Shown here: one piece after another, positions 55,652 through 64,000 of the stretch
How positions within the stretch are numbered: position 1 is the stretch's first letter
Layout of the letters: each line of letters begins with the position of its first letter
Assembly (NCBI RefSeq): GCF_004354985.1
Contig: NZ_SMSK01000001.1
Coordinates: forward strand, 1,116,001 to 1,180,000
Source: Segetibacter sp. 3557_3
GTDB lineage: Bacteria > Bacteroidota > Bacteroidia > Chitinophagales > Chitinophagaceae
DNA: 64,000 nucleotides
Direction of reading: 5' to 3'
The notes under the pieces: generated by a model
What the model was told of the DNA's origin: nothing
The model's database searches: none
The model's input: only the letters and a program-made list of their open reading frames with translations
Program-made: the position numbers and the translations under genes

Positions 55652-57601
55652 CTATCGAACGATTACCAGTTTACGGGTTTGCCGTTCCTGTTGAGACCAT
55701 GCTGTAATAAAATAAACTCCGGGAGGAAAGTATAGCGGAATACTTGACACTGTTTCCGTCGCCCCCACTTTCCGGGTGTATAATCGCCTTCCTGCAGCGT
55801 CAACCAACGCGATTTCGCTAAACGTCGAAGGCAGAAATCGCGCAACTACAAGGTTTCTTGCCGGGTTCGGCGAAAGCTGCAAACTTAGATAATTGACTTC
55901 TTGTTCAGGTTCACCCATCTGGATGGTTCCGGTCTTGTTCACAATCCAGTTAAAAGGATCTACTTCTAACCCTGAGGGCACCTTGCGGTAAGGTATCTTA
56001 AAGGTTTGACTAAGCTGGGTCAGGTTTAGCTTAACCAGGGTATCGCCAGCATCCGACTTAATTCTAAATTCAACCAGTCCCTGAAACAGGGGTGTTACTG
56101 CTGGCATCGAACTGGTTTGACTCACCCGGATTACCAGTGAGTCTGTTCCTTTTCGGTTGTATACCACGGTGTACTCAGGAAAACCTTCGCCGTATATCCA
56201 TTGGTTGAAAAAAGTGGTAAGGTCACGTCCACTTACTTCTTCCGCAATTTTTTTAAAATGAACAGTTGTAGCAACAGAATCTTTGTAGCGCTGCTGGTAG
56301 CGCTTAAGTATGGTAAAGAAAAGGGTGTCGCTTTGCAGCTCAAACCTTAAAGTATGCAGTACGGCTGACCCCTTGTTGTAAGAAAGGCGGCTGTCAAATA
56401 TCCTCCGTTCATCGTAAAGGTCTTGCTGGGCAATATAAACGCTTCCACCCGGTGCCGACATAATGTGTTGGTGAACATCACTCATCTGTTTTGCAGGGGT
56501 GGTTGAAAAAAGGGGCTGCAGGTATTCCTGCATTAAAACCTGGGCGTATGTGGCAAAGCTTTCATTCAGCCATATGTCGTTCCAGGTAGCACAGGTAACA
56601 TTGTCGCCGAACCATTGGTGAGCGAGTTCATGAGCAACGAGGTGATCATCGAAACTACTCAACGTGGTCATGGTTTGGTGTTCCATACCTCCGCCAATAA
56701 ATGCCTGTGAGTGCCCGTACTTCTCGCGGCTGAATGGATAAAGGCCGAACAGCTCACTCATTTTTTCGAGGAACGGAGGTGTTTTGTCCAGTTGCCCCTT
56801 TACACCCGCGAAATAGCCGGAGGTTTTGCCAAGGTAATGGAGAATGGGCACCGAGTCCGGCGCCATTGCACGTGGTTTTGCATAATTGGTATACGAAAGG
56901 TAGTTGGCGGCTGCATAAGATACCAGGTAATAAGCCATAGGATAACGAGTTGCCCACCGGTACTGCCGCATATTGCCCGGTAGGTTTACCGTCGACTGCA
57001 ATAAGCCATTTGAACCGACGAGGTTGGTGTCGCTGGTAGTAATCCAGATTTCAGCAGAGTCGATTTTATCGGAAAGCACTTGCTTGGCGGGGAACCACTC
57101 TCTAGCCTGGAACGACTCTGAAACAGTTGCCAGGTAAGTAAGCCCGGTAGCCATATTTGTTCCGCTGTGAATGCCATTTTGTTGATTGCCGCGGTAAAAA
57201 TAAGTTACCTCTATAGTGGCTCCAGCCGGAATGGAGGGGCTTACAATCGTATTGATGTGGTTGGGGCTGCGGTCAAAAACGCGCCTTGTGCCGTTTACGA
57301 AAACCGAGTCCACCGTCAAATGATCCCGCAACTCAAGAACGAAGGTATCAAGGGATTGTTTAACCAATGCCCGGTAAGTACAACTACCGCTGATTGCCCT
57401 TCCGGGCGGCTGAACGGTAAAATCAAGTTTAAGATACTTAAGGTCGTACCGGTTCATTTGCGGGCTCTGGTAAAAGCTGGCGGTATTGTCGCCACGCACT
57501 TCCCGGGCAAATTGATTGTTGAGAAATATACGGTTATTCGCGGGTTGAGCAAAGCAACAAAGAGCGCTAAGGAGGAAGCCACACGTCAGCAGGTGATACA
57601 T
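55652..57601 (-). CDS. secreted M1 family aminopeptidase with type IX sorting domain
   Basis: 649 aa. Signal peptide about 1-18. A beta-sandwich is followed by the thermolysin-like catalytic domain: zinc site HELAHQWFGD (about 320-329) with downstream Glu in NESFATY (about 342), and substrate-binding GGMEHQ (about 300) in place of GAMEN, a known variant of Bacteroidota members. The C-terminal about 75 residues (LQLSPNPARN through GVYFITAWSQQERQTRKLVIVR) are a T9SS sorting domain. It should be exported by type IX secretion and trim peptides outside the cell. Confidence 0.93.
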   Translation of the reverse strand: MYHLLTCGFLLSALCCFAQPANNRIFLNNQFAREVRGDNTASFYQSPQMNRYDLKYLKLDFTVQPPGRAISGSCTYRALVKQSLDTFVLELRDHLTVDSVFVNGTRRVFDRSPNHINTIVSPSIPAGATIEVTYFYRGNQQNGIHSGTNMATGLTYLATVSESFQAREWFPAKQVLSDKIDSAEIWITTSDTNLVGSNGLLQSTVNLPGNMRQYRWATRYPMAYYLVSYAAANYLSYTNYAKPRAMAPDSVPILHYLGKTSGYFAGVKGQLDKTPPFLEKMSELFGLYPFSREKYGHSQAFIGGGMEHQTMTTLSSFDDHLVAHELAHQWFGDNVTCATWNDIWLNESFATYAQVLMQEYLQPLFSTTPAKQMSDVHQHIMSAPGGSVYIAQQDLYDERRIFDSRLSYNKGSAVLHTLRFELQSDTLFFTILKRYQQRYKDSVATTVHFKKIAEEVSGRDLTTFFNQWIYGEGFPEYTVVYNRKGTDSLVIRVSQTSSMPAVTPLFQGLVEFRIKSDAGDTLVKLNLTQLSQTFKIPYRKVPSGLEVDPFNWIVNKTGTIQMGEPEQEVNYLSLQLSPNPARNLVVARFLPSTFSEIALVDAAGRRLYTRKVGATETVSSIPLYFPPGVYFITAWSQQERQTRKLVIVR

Positions 57602-57663
57602 AACTACAATTGTATATGCAATTTAATTCTTCCCTATGCCTCATGATCAAAAAACAGTTCATT

Positions 57664-57671
57664 TAACTTTG
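57664..57671 (+). promoter_or_regulatory. possible -7 box near the rlmH start
   Basis: TAACTTTG matches TAnnTTTG, but no TTTG is seen at the right upstream distance. It ends 4 bp before the ATG, so an mRNA from it would have almost no leader. Confidence 0.3.
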
Positions 57672-57675
57672 GAGT

Positions 57676-58149
57676 ATGAAAATTCAGTTGTGGGCGGTGG
57701 GTAAAGTACACGAACCATATGTAAAACCGGGTGTCGATGACTTTACCAGGCGGATTTCAAAATATTACCCGCTCGAATGGAAGTTGATACCGGCCGCAAA
57801 ACAAACAACCAATTCTACCCCCGAAGAGATTAAGAAACTCGAAGCCGCAAACATCTTAAGTGCCCTGCAAAAGGAAGATTACCTGGTTTTGCTTGACGAA
57901 ACCGGTAAGCAACAAAGTTCGCCCCAGCTGGCAGGTTTTATTGAACAACGTGCAAACAACAGCGTCAGGCAATTGGTCTTCCTGATTGGTGGTGCGTTTG
58001 GCGTTCACGAGTCGGTTGCACAAAGGGCTAACTTCGTCTGGTCACTTTCACTTCTTGTTTTTCCTCATCAACTCGTGCGCCTCATCCTGGCTGAACAGGT
58101 ATACCGTGCCTGTACCATCATCAGGAACGAAAAGTATCACCATGTATAA
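57676..58149 (+). CDS. rlmH: 23S rRNA (pseudouridine1915-N3)-methyltransferase
   Basis: 157 aa, the normal length. SPOUT fold with a trefoil knot: VFLIGGAFGVHESV (about 101-114) and the C-terminal SLLVFPHQLVRLILAEQVYRACTII (about 123-147), ending RNEKYHHV. Methylates pseudouridine in helix 69 of assembled 70S ribosomes. The rhomboid gene starts 20 bp downstream. Confidence 0.96.
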   Translation: MKIQLWAVGKVHEPYVKPGVDDFTRRISKYYPLEWKLIPAAKQTTNSTPEEIKKLEAANILSALQKEDYLVLLDETGKQQSSPQLAGFIEQRANNSVRQLVFLIGGAFGVHESVAQRANFVWSLSLLVFPHQLVRLILAEQVYRACTIIRNEKYHHV

Positions 58150-58169
58150 AACCTGTATCTTGGCACCCT

Positions 58170-58808
58170 ATGTTTAGTATTACCGTCATCATCATAGCCA
58201 TTACTTGTATTTTCTCCTTCTTAGCTTTTTCAAATGAACGTCTGACTGCAACAATGATCTTTGATCCACCGGCTGTTTCGGAGCACAACCAGTGGTACCG
58301 GTTTTGGTCGTGTGCGCTCATCCATGGTGACTTTTTTCACCTGCTGTTCAACATGTTTACGCTGTACAGCTTTGGCGAATTTGTCGAGCGGGGATTTAAT
58401 ATTGTGTTTGGAAGTCTTGGGCCTATCGTTTATATCAGCCTTTATGTGATATCGCAATTCCTCTGTCTTCTGCCAACCTATGTTGAACATAAGCACAACC
58501 ATTATTACCGCAGTCTTGGAGCTTCCGGTGCGGTCTCAGCAGTGGTATTTGCAGGAATAATGTTAATGCCGACCGCTGGAATGGGCATCCTGTTTATTCC
58601 TTTTATGATTCCCGGGTTTATTTTCGGCCCTCTGTTCCTGATTATTTCAGCTTACATAGCAAAACGTGGTCATGGAAACATCAACCATTCGGCACATATT
58701 TTTGGCGCAGTTGCCGGGGTCGGGATTTATATAGTGGCCTCATTCGCGCTTACGACCCGTAATCCACTCACCCACTTTTACCTGGAAGTAATGAATTACT
58801 TTAACTAG
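58170..58808 (+). CDS. rhomboid family intramembrane serine protease
   Basis: 212 aa with six membrane segments. Catalytic Ser in GASGAVSA (about 112-119) and His in HSAHIFGAVAG (about 171-181), plus the HGDFFHLLFNMFTLYSFG segment (about 51-68) with conserved HxxxN. It cleaves membrane proteins near their luminal ends. It is downstream of rlmH, likely co-transcribed. Confidence 0.9.
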   Translation: MFSITVIIIAITCIFSFLAFSNERLTATMIFDPPAVSEHNQWYRFWSCALIHGDFFHLLFNMFTLYSFGEFVERGFNIVFGSLGPIVYISLYVISQFLCLLPTYVEHKHNHYYRSLGASGAVSAVVFAGIMLMPTAGMGILFIPFMIPGFIFGPLFLIISAYIAKRGHGNINHSAHIFGAVAGVGIYIVASFALTTRNPLTHFYLEVMNYFN

Positions 58809-59289
58809 TAGCTGTTCGTGGTGAACACATCTTCTTAATCCATTTTTGGTACCTGCATTGGTTTTCTATAGCGTCATCGTTGCGTCGCAATCACTTCATC
58901 GGCAAAGCAATGCGGATCTTCAGTTTTCAATTCAAAGCGGCTCTCCATTCATCCAGGTGTGTAAATCAATAGGGCAATTGCGTGTATCCGTTATACTGAA
59001 TTAGCAATGGGGATATCACCAATTCTGACCGCCCTCGTTTATTCGTCGACCCGAATTGTTTGTTCGTCACACCTTAATAAGGCTGAACATTAATCTACCA
59101 AAAAACATGTTAAATGATGTTTCTGTCACAATTAAATATATCTGTGACAATCTGTTTAATCCAGAACCTTTCGGAAAATTATAGGTGACAAGCTGCGCGA
59201 CCTTAAATGTAGTCCAAACGTTAGCCCTTATACAACCTGTATGTTATTAGCAGTATTCAGATTATCGCTCAACGGGAAAGTCGTTTACA
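58809..59289. other. intergenic with dispersed repeat
   Basis: CATCGTTGCGTCGCAATCAC at 58875-58894 belongs to the repeat family at 10627, 29205 and 47951. A TGTCACA/TGTGACA inverted repeat lies at 59124-59149. No gene. Confidence 0.4.
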
Positions 59290-60630
59290 TCAGTCTTCCA
59301 GCGAAAACCGGATTGCCTTTGAGGTTGCTTTAGTAAGCTTAAAGCGATCGTCTATCCGGTACCCGAGCACCCACACGATCCGCTTATTGCTTTCGAGCAC
59401 CCAGGCATTTTCCTTTTGTATCCTGGAAAGCTTCTGGTCAATAAAGAAACGGCTGAGCTTTTTCTTTTTTTTCATACCGAGCGGATAGAAATAGTCACCG
59501 GTCTTCCAACGCCGGAGCATCAACGGAAACTGGAGTTCCTTTGCATCTACACAGGCAACCTGCTGTGAGCCCGGAATTGAGAACGATGCGTCAACATGGA
59601 TTGGCTGAATGGCTAGCTGCTTTCCTTCAAAATGAACGTTGCGGTCGGTACTTTCGACCAGGAATATCGCCCCGGGGTCCTGCCCAGGTTTTGGCGAAAG
59701 GATAAGCCATTTCCTGTTCAGCAAAATGCGATAATCATCGGACTCGATATAACTTCCATTGCCGGCATCGAGGAGCCGGATAACTTCATCGGTTTGCGCA
59801 GCAGAAAATCCTTTTGTTTTGATGATCTCCCACACCATTGTACGCAGCGGCTGAAACTGCTTCAGCTTCAAAACTGGTATATGCTCCTCGTCTCCCCTGA
59901 CCTCAATAAGCTTCCGTTGCTTTGGCGCGATGGCTTCCTCGTACACCATTTGCGCCTCGTTTAAACGTTGAATATTCCTGAGTATGTTTTCTTCTGCTTC
60001 GGGAAACACTTGCTGCAAAGCAGGTAATAGTTCATTCCTGAAATAGTTACGGGTATAGTTGCTTGAAGCATTTGATGAGTCTTCAACAAACTCGAGTGCA
60101 TGATTTTTCGCGTAGGCTAAAATATCCTTCTTTCGAAAGTCGAGCATCGGGCGGAATACCTGCTGAAAATGCCGGTCCATCCCGGCAAGCCCTTTCAGCC
60201 CCGTTCCCCTGAAGAAATTCATTACCACAGTTTCAATGTTATCGTCGGCATGGTGTGCAGTCACAATAAAGCCTGGAGTACCCTTGTCACTTAGTAAACT
60301 CCTGAACCATGCATACCGCAGGGCGCGGGCAGCAACCTGTGTAGAAAGCCGGTTTTCTGATGCATACTTCCCGGTATCAAATTTCTGGACGAATATTTCA
60401 CGAGAGTACTTTGCTGCCAGTGATCGAACAAAAGCTTCATCCCTCTCGCTTTCGTCACCACGAAGCTGAAAATTGCAATGAGCTATTGCATAGTTGATGC
60501 GCGATTGTTGAAAGAGGTTGCAAAGTACCACGCTGTCTACCCCACCGCTTACTGCAACCAGGTAAAATGGCTGCGCACTTCCGGGCGCAAGCTTGCTGAT
60601 CTCGTGGTGGAATGCTTTTAACAGATCCAT
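59290..60630 (-). CDS. tilS: tRNA(Ile)-lysidine synthase
   Basis: 446 aa from ATG at 60630 (MDLLKAF); a longer frame to 60684 would overlap glnS and adds no domain. P-loop SGGVDSVVL (about 27-35), TAHHADDNIETVVMNFFRGTG (about 120-140), and a C-terminal substrate-binding domain with MKKKKKLSRFFIDQKL. It converts C34 of tRNA-Ile(CAU) to lysidine using ATP and lysine, restricting decoding to AUA. glnS stops at 60657, so tilS follows by 26 bp. Confidence 0.95.
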   Translation of the reverse strand: MDLLKAFHHEISKLAPGSAQPFYLVAVSGGVDSVVLCNLFQQSRINYAIAHCNFQLRGDESERDEAFVRSLAAKYSREIFVQKFDTGKYASENRLSTQVAARALRYAWFRSLLSDKGTPGFIVTAHHADDNIETVVMNFFRGTGLKGLAGMDRHFQQVFRPMLDFRKKDILAYAKNHALEFVEDSSNASSNYTRNYFRNELLPALQQVFPEAEENILRNIQRLNEAQMVYEEAIAPKQRKLIEVRGDEEHIPVLKLKQFQPLRTMVWEIIKTKGFSAAQTDEVIRLLDAGNGSYIESDDYRILLNRKWLILSPKPGQDPGAIFLVESTDRNVHFEGKQLAIQPIHVDASFSIPGSQQVACVDAKELQFPLMLRRWKTGDYFYPLGMKKKKKLSRFFIDQKLSRIQKENAWVLESNKRIVWVLGYRIDDRFKLTKATSKAIRFSLED

Positions 60631-60656
60631 ATTGCCGGGGTGCCTCGTGGCATGAC

Positions 60657-62324
60657 CTAACCTTTCTTGGTTTCTTTCGCCCACGAGTCTTTTAAGGAAA
60701 CGGTGCGGTTAAATACAATTTTATCCGTCCAGCTATCCTGGTCAAGACAGAAATAGCCTTTTCGCAGGAATTGGTAACGTTCATCAAACTTTGCCTCGCG
60801 CAGGGATGGCTCTATATACACGGCTGGTAGCACCGTGAGGCTATCGGGGTTTAGGTAAGATTTGAAATCACCTTCTTCTTTATTTGGATCTTCGACCCTG
60901 AACAAGCGATCGTACAACCTTACTTCGGCGGTATAAGCATCTTTTACAGAAACCCAGTGGATGGTGCCTTTTACATTTATCCCGCTGGTGTCGTTACCGC
61001 TTTTACTTTCAGGTATGTAGTCGCAGTATACCTCGGTTACGTTGCCCGCCTCATCCTTTTTGTAACCCGTGCATTTAACGATGTAGGCATACTTGAGCCT
61101 TACGGTTAGCCCAACACCCAACCTGAAAAACTTCTTTGGTGGGTCCTCCATGAAATCTTCGCGTTCGATCCAGAGTTCTTTGCCAAACGGGATTTTGCGC
61201 TTACCCCCGCCATCTACTGCTTCCGGGTTGTTTTCTCCCATCAGCTCCTCTGTTTGTCCGTCGGGATAGTTATTGATGACCAGTTTTACGGGTTCGAGCA
61301 CTGCCATGCGGCGAAGGGCAGTTTTATTCAGGTCCTCCCGGATACAGAATTCCAGCAGGCTGAGGTCGATAATGTTTTCTCTTTTTTGAACACCGATTTT
61401 ATCGCAAAACACGCGAATGCTTTCGGGTGTGTACCCGCGCCTGCGATAACCCGCAATGGTTGGCATCCTTGGGTCGTCCCAACCATCAACCAGATTTTCG
61501 TTAACCAACTGGAGCAGCTTCCGCTTGCTCATTACCGTGTAGGTGAGGTTCAGCCTGGCAAATTCATATTGCCGGCTGGGGTATATTTCCAGCTGCTCAA
61601 TAAACCAATTGTAAAGATCGCGATGAGGAATAAACTCAAGCGTACATACAGAATGCGTAACGTGTTCAATGCTGTCGCTTTGCCCATGCGCAAAGTCGTA
61701 CATCGGGTATATGCACCATGTATCCGCAGTGCGATGGTGGTGTGCATGTTTTATGCGGTACATGAGTGGATCGCGCATGTGCATGTTCGGACTCGCCAGA
61801 TCAATTTTTGCGCGTAACACTTTTGCGCCGTCGGGAAATTCTCCCGCACGCATGCGTGCAAAAAGGTCGAGGTTTTCTTCGACGGTTCTGTTGCGGTATT
61901 CGTTACCCGTGCCCGGTTGGGTTGGTGTTCCCTTTTGTGCGGCTATTTCCTCTGCTGTGCTATCATCAACATAGGCGAGGCCTTTGTTGATCAGTTTAAC
62001 GGCAAACGCATAAAGCTGTTCAAAATAGTCGGATGCGTACAGTTCATTTGTCCATTCGAAACCAAGCCATTTGATATCGGCCTTTATACTGTCAACGTAT
62101 TCTGTTTCTTCTGTGGTAGGGTTTGTATCGTCGAAGCGAAGGTTGGTTGTACCACCGTATTTGGCGCTTAGTCCAAAATTAAGGCATATGCTTTTTGAGT
62201 GACCGATGTGCAGGTAGCCGTTAGGCTCGGGAGGGAAACGGGTAACAACTGACTTGCGCGCACCCGATGCCAGTTCTTCTTCAATAATCTCCTCAATAAA
62301 ATTCAGGCTCTTTTCTTCGCTCAT
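60657..62324 (-). CDS. glnS: glutaminyl-tRNA synthetase
   Basis: 555 aa, the usual length. Class I HIGH motif in [10 protein letters not shown] (about 36-45), KMSKS variant [11 protein letters not shown] (about 267-277), and a C-terminal pair of beta-barrels for the anticodon ([30 protein letters not shown]). It charges tRNA-Gln. The frame has no interruption. A TATATTTG box lies 20-27 bp upstream of the ATG on the minus strand (62351-62344), a candidate -7 element. Confidence 0.96.
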   Translation of the reverse strand: MSEEKSLNFIEEIIEEELASGARKSVVTRFPPEPNGYLHIGHSKSICLNFGLSAKYGGTTNLRFDDTNPTTEETEYVDSIKADIKWLGFEWTNELYASDYFEQLYAFAVKLINKGLAYVDDSTAEEIAAQKGTPTQPGTGNEYRNRTVEENLDLFARMRAGEFPDGAKVLRAKIDLASPNMHMRDPLMYRIKHAHHHRTADTWCIYPMYDFAHGQSDSIEHVTHSVCTLEFIPHRDLYNWFIEQLEIYPSRQYEFARLNLTYTVMSKRKLLQLVNENLVDGWDDPRMPTIAGYRRRGYTPESIRVFCDKIGVQKRENIIDLSLLEFCIREDLNKTALRRMAVLEPVKLVINNYPDGQTEELMGENNPEAVDGGGKRKIPFGKELWIEREDFMEDPPKKFFRLGVGLTVRLKYAYIVKCTGYKKDEAGNVTEVYCDYIPESKSGNDTSGINVKGTIHWVSVKDAYTAEVRLYDRLFRVEDPNKEEGDFKSYLNPDSLTVLPAVYIEPSLREAKFDERYQFLRKGYFCLDQDSWTDKIVFNRTVSLKDSWAKETKKG

Positions 62325-62343
62325 ATATGTTTATCTATACGGG

Positions 62344-62351
62344 CAAATATA
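62344..62351 (-). promoter_or_regulatory. -7 element before glnS
   Basis: TATATTTG on the minus strand, a perfect TAnnTTTG match. The -33 TTTG is not clear, with CTTTAC as the closest sequence. Confidence 0.4.
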
Positions 62352-62449
62352 GGGTTTTGTGCATGCGCCGTAAAGCTGAAAAGCGATCGCACAAGGACAC
62401 GCGAACCCGGTTTTGCTGCTTTTAACATCTTGCTACAACCAGCTTTAAC

Positions 62450-62540
62450 CCCGATATAACCGGGGCAGAACACCAGTTTGCCAGTCGCGGTAAAAAGCTG
62501 AAACAAGCATTGCGGTACAAGTGAGTGACACAACCGGGGC
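62450..62540. repeat. dispersed repeat shared with the nuoD-nuoH gap
   Basis: GCGGTACAAGTGAGTGACACAACC (62512-62535) matches 42104-42127 in full. The preceding CCCCGATATAACCGGGG, then CAGAACACCAGTTTG resembles CCCCGATCAACAC, then CAAACACCAGTTGA. Confidence 0.75.
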
Positions 62541-62573
62541 CTGGCTTTGGAAAAATGCCGGTAACCAAAAAAA

Positions 62574-62885
62574 TCAATAAATCAGGTCCTCGTAGGCCGA
62601 TTGCAATTCATTGTAGGCATGGTGATCGGCTGCCTTTTTTGCAGCGACCATACCCTTTTCGTACCATTCCTTTGCAAGACTGTCTTCCCCCACCCGCTCG
62701 CACAATTTTGCCAGGTGATAATATGTTCCCACATAACCCGGGTCGCGATGAAGAATGGTTTCAAACAATTTTCTTGCTGCAATTTCATCGCCTATCTTGA
62801 TAAGTTCGAGCCCCAGCGCATGCTGAAGAAAGTTATCATCCGGGCTGAATTTTAATAATTCGTGAAGCTTGCCGATCTTATCCAT
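62574..62885 (-). CDS. small TPR protein
   Basis: 103 aa from ATG at 62885 (MDKIGKLHE); a Met two codons upstream is also possible. Two to three TPR units: ALGLELIKIGDEIAARKLFE, then YYHLAKLCERVGEDSLAKEWYEKGM. No signal. Probably a protein-interaction adaptor in the cytoplasm; partner unknown. Confidence 0.75.
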   Translation of the reverse strand: MDKIGKLHELLKFSPDDNFLQHALGLELIKIGDEIAARKLFETILHRDPGYVGTYYHLAKLCERVGEDSLAKEWYEKGMVAAKKAADHHAYNELQSAYEDLIY

Positions 62886-62912
62886 ACACAAAAAAAATAA
62901 ATTATTAAAGCT

Positions 62913-62943
62913 GTTGTAGTAAATAAAACGTCAGTTATATTTG
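62913..62943 (+). promoter_or_regulatory. promoter of etfB
   Basis: GTTG (62913-62916), spacer 19, TATATTTG (62936-62943). The expected start near 62949 leaves a 110-nt leader before the etfB ATG. Confidence 0.65.
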
Positions 62944-63058
62944 CATTTAGTTGCATAAACAACTTTTTTTGAACGGGAGCTTTTACCCTTCGTTACCACA
63001 TCGATTATTGCCATTGATTTACTGAAGTTGGGTACAAAGCTTTGAAAAAATTCAGCAA

Positions 63059-63805
63059 ATGAAGATCTTAGTTTGTCTCAGCAAAACGCCGGACACCACG
63101 GCAAAAATAACCTTCAAAAATGGGAATACCCAACTTGAAGAAGCAGGGGTGCAATGGATCATAAACCCATACGACGAATGGTATGCGCTGGTGCGTGCAA
63201 TTGAACTTAAAGAAAAGGACCCCACCATTGTGCTGCACCTGCTTAGTGTAGGTGGTGCCGACCTTGATCCCATTATCCGCAAAGCGCTGGCACTGGGTGG
63301 CGACGAGGCCATACGCGTTAATACCACTGAAACTTCTGATAGCTTTTACATCGCATCGCAAATAGCGGAAGTGGCCCGCCAGGGTGGATACGACCTGATA
63401 ATGACAGGCAAAGAAACCATCGATTATAATGGTGCCTCTATCGGCGGCATGGTTGCCGAACTCCTTGATCTGCCATATATTTCTGCAGCGTCAAAACTCG
63501 ACCTGAATGGTACAACCGCTAACCTTAGCCGCGAAATTGACGGTGGTGAAGAAGCAAACGAAGTAAGTCTGCCTGTAGTGGTAAGTTGTATGAAGGGTAT
63601 GGCCGACGCGCGTATACCCAATATGCGTGGCATTATGGCTGCGCGTACCAAACCACTTAAGGTTGTAGAGCCGGTGGATGCAGAGAAACTTACAACCTAT
63701 GTTAACTACGAACTCCCGCCCGCAAAGGCCGGCGTAAAGATGGTAAGTGCCGACAATGTGGGTGAACTTGTTCGCTTATTACACGAAGAGGCTCGTGTAA
63801 TCTGA
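63059..63805 (+). CDS. etfB: electron transfer flavoprotein subunit beta
   Basis: 248 aa. The N-terminus MKILVCLSKTPDTTAKITF is the family start. The conserved LIMTGKETIDYNGASIGGMVAELL (about 113-136) and the C-terminal RIPNMRGIMAARTKPLKVV (about 184-202) are the ETF beta signature. It binds AMP and forms a dimer with EtfA, carrying electrons from acyl-CoA dehydrogenases. etfA begins 82 bp later. Confidence 0.95.
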   Translation: MKILVCLSKTPDTTAKITFKNGNTQLEEAGVQWIINPYDEWYALVRAIELKEKDPTIVLHLLSVGGADLDPIIRKALALGGDEAIRVNTTETSDSFYIASQIAEVARQGGYDLIMTGKETIDYNGASIGGMVAELLDLPYISAASKLDLNGTTANLSREIDGGEEANEVSLPVVVSCMKGMADARIPNMRGIMAARTKPLKVVEPVDAEKLTTYVNYELPPAKAGVKMVSADNVGELVRLLHEEARVI

Positions 63806-63887
63806 TCTTCTACCGGGTAAGTTTTACCATGGTTTCAGCATTGAACAACAGTAGCAGCTTCCAATTAATCCCTTAAAAAAAATTGAC

Positions 63888-64000
63888 ATGGCAGTTCTCA
63901 TATTTGCCGACCAGGCAGAAGGACATATAAAGAAAGCAACTTACGAAGCATTATCATATGGCGCAAAGATCGCTGAGCTTACCGGAACCACCGCCGAGGC
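63888..64000 (+). CDS. etfA: electron transfer flavoprotein subunit alpha, N-terminal part (window end)
   Basis: 37 codons to the window end: MAVLIFADQAEGHIKKATYEALSYGAKIAEL, the normal EtfA N-terminus. It carries FAD in the complete protein. Cut by the window edge, not broken. Confidence 0.88.
   Translation, partial: MAVLIFADQAEGHIKKATYEALSYGAKIAELTGTTAE

Overview
The window looks like a chromosomal segment of a Bacteroidota bacterium, most likely of the Chitinophagaceae type. Supporting signs are promoters of the Bacteroidota form (TTTG, then TAnnTTTG), a C-terminal type IX secretion sorting domain on an M1 peptidase, MG2-like and lipoprotein families usual in this phylum, an 11-gene nuo cluster, stand-alone small GIY-YIG nucleases, and AT-rich low-complexity repeats in the intergenic regions. 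No rRNA operon, phage, IS transposase or CRISPR array was found.

Layout. 0.1-3.1 kb: a small secreted protein, the SRP (4.5S-type) RNA, dapA and accA. 3.1-4.6 kb: an unusual array of tRNA-Asp pieces, namely three 110-bp tandem copies of a broken tRNA-Asp 5' half, one intact tRNA-Asp(GUC), then three tandem units of tRNA 3' end, terminator and GIY-YIG nuclease gene. 4.8-8.7 kb: three universal-stress-protein genes and a flavodoxin-like membrane protein. 9.5-12.3 kb: an outer-membrane-type protein, a decayed alpha-glucan phosphorylase and a conserved membrane protein. 13-16.5 kb: a CRTAC1/ASPIC-UnbV protein and a family 1 pectate lyase. 17.4-25.6 kb: bestrophin channel, PfkB kinase, serine hydrolase, LigT-like protein, MG2-like secreted protein and a lipoprotein. 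25.7-31.4 kb: a palindromic repeat cluster, a large beta-helix/DUF6298-like protein and a GH43 enzyme. 32-33.5 kb: GAF histidine kinase.

34-45.4 kb is the complex I operon, transcribed on the minus strand in the order nuoA-B-C-D-H-I-J-K-L-M-N. nuoE, nuoF and nuoG are absent. The nuoC-nuoD and nuoD-nuoH junctions are each about 0.6 kb of tandem repeats. 45.7-48.4 kb holds an intact response regulator followed by decayed signalling genes (response regulator, CheB plus kinase fragments, CheB C-terminus). 48.7-55.5 kb: TPR lipoprotein, small lipoprotein, VOC protein, Kelch-like protein and an SGNH/sialate-esterase-like protein with a dockerin-like tail. 55.6-64 kb: M1 aminopeptidase, rlmH, rhomboid protease, tilS, glnS, a TPR protein, etfB and the start of etfA.

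Functionally the window combines housekeeping (lysine and fatty acid synthesis, translation, respiration, electron transfer flavoprotein) with accessory genes for plant polysaccharide breakdown (PL1, DUF6298-like, GH43, esterase-like). The most unusual structure is the tRNA-Asp/GIY-YIG array, which looks like a small tRNA-linked selfish element. All calls were made by reading the sequence without database searches.
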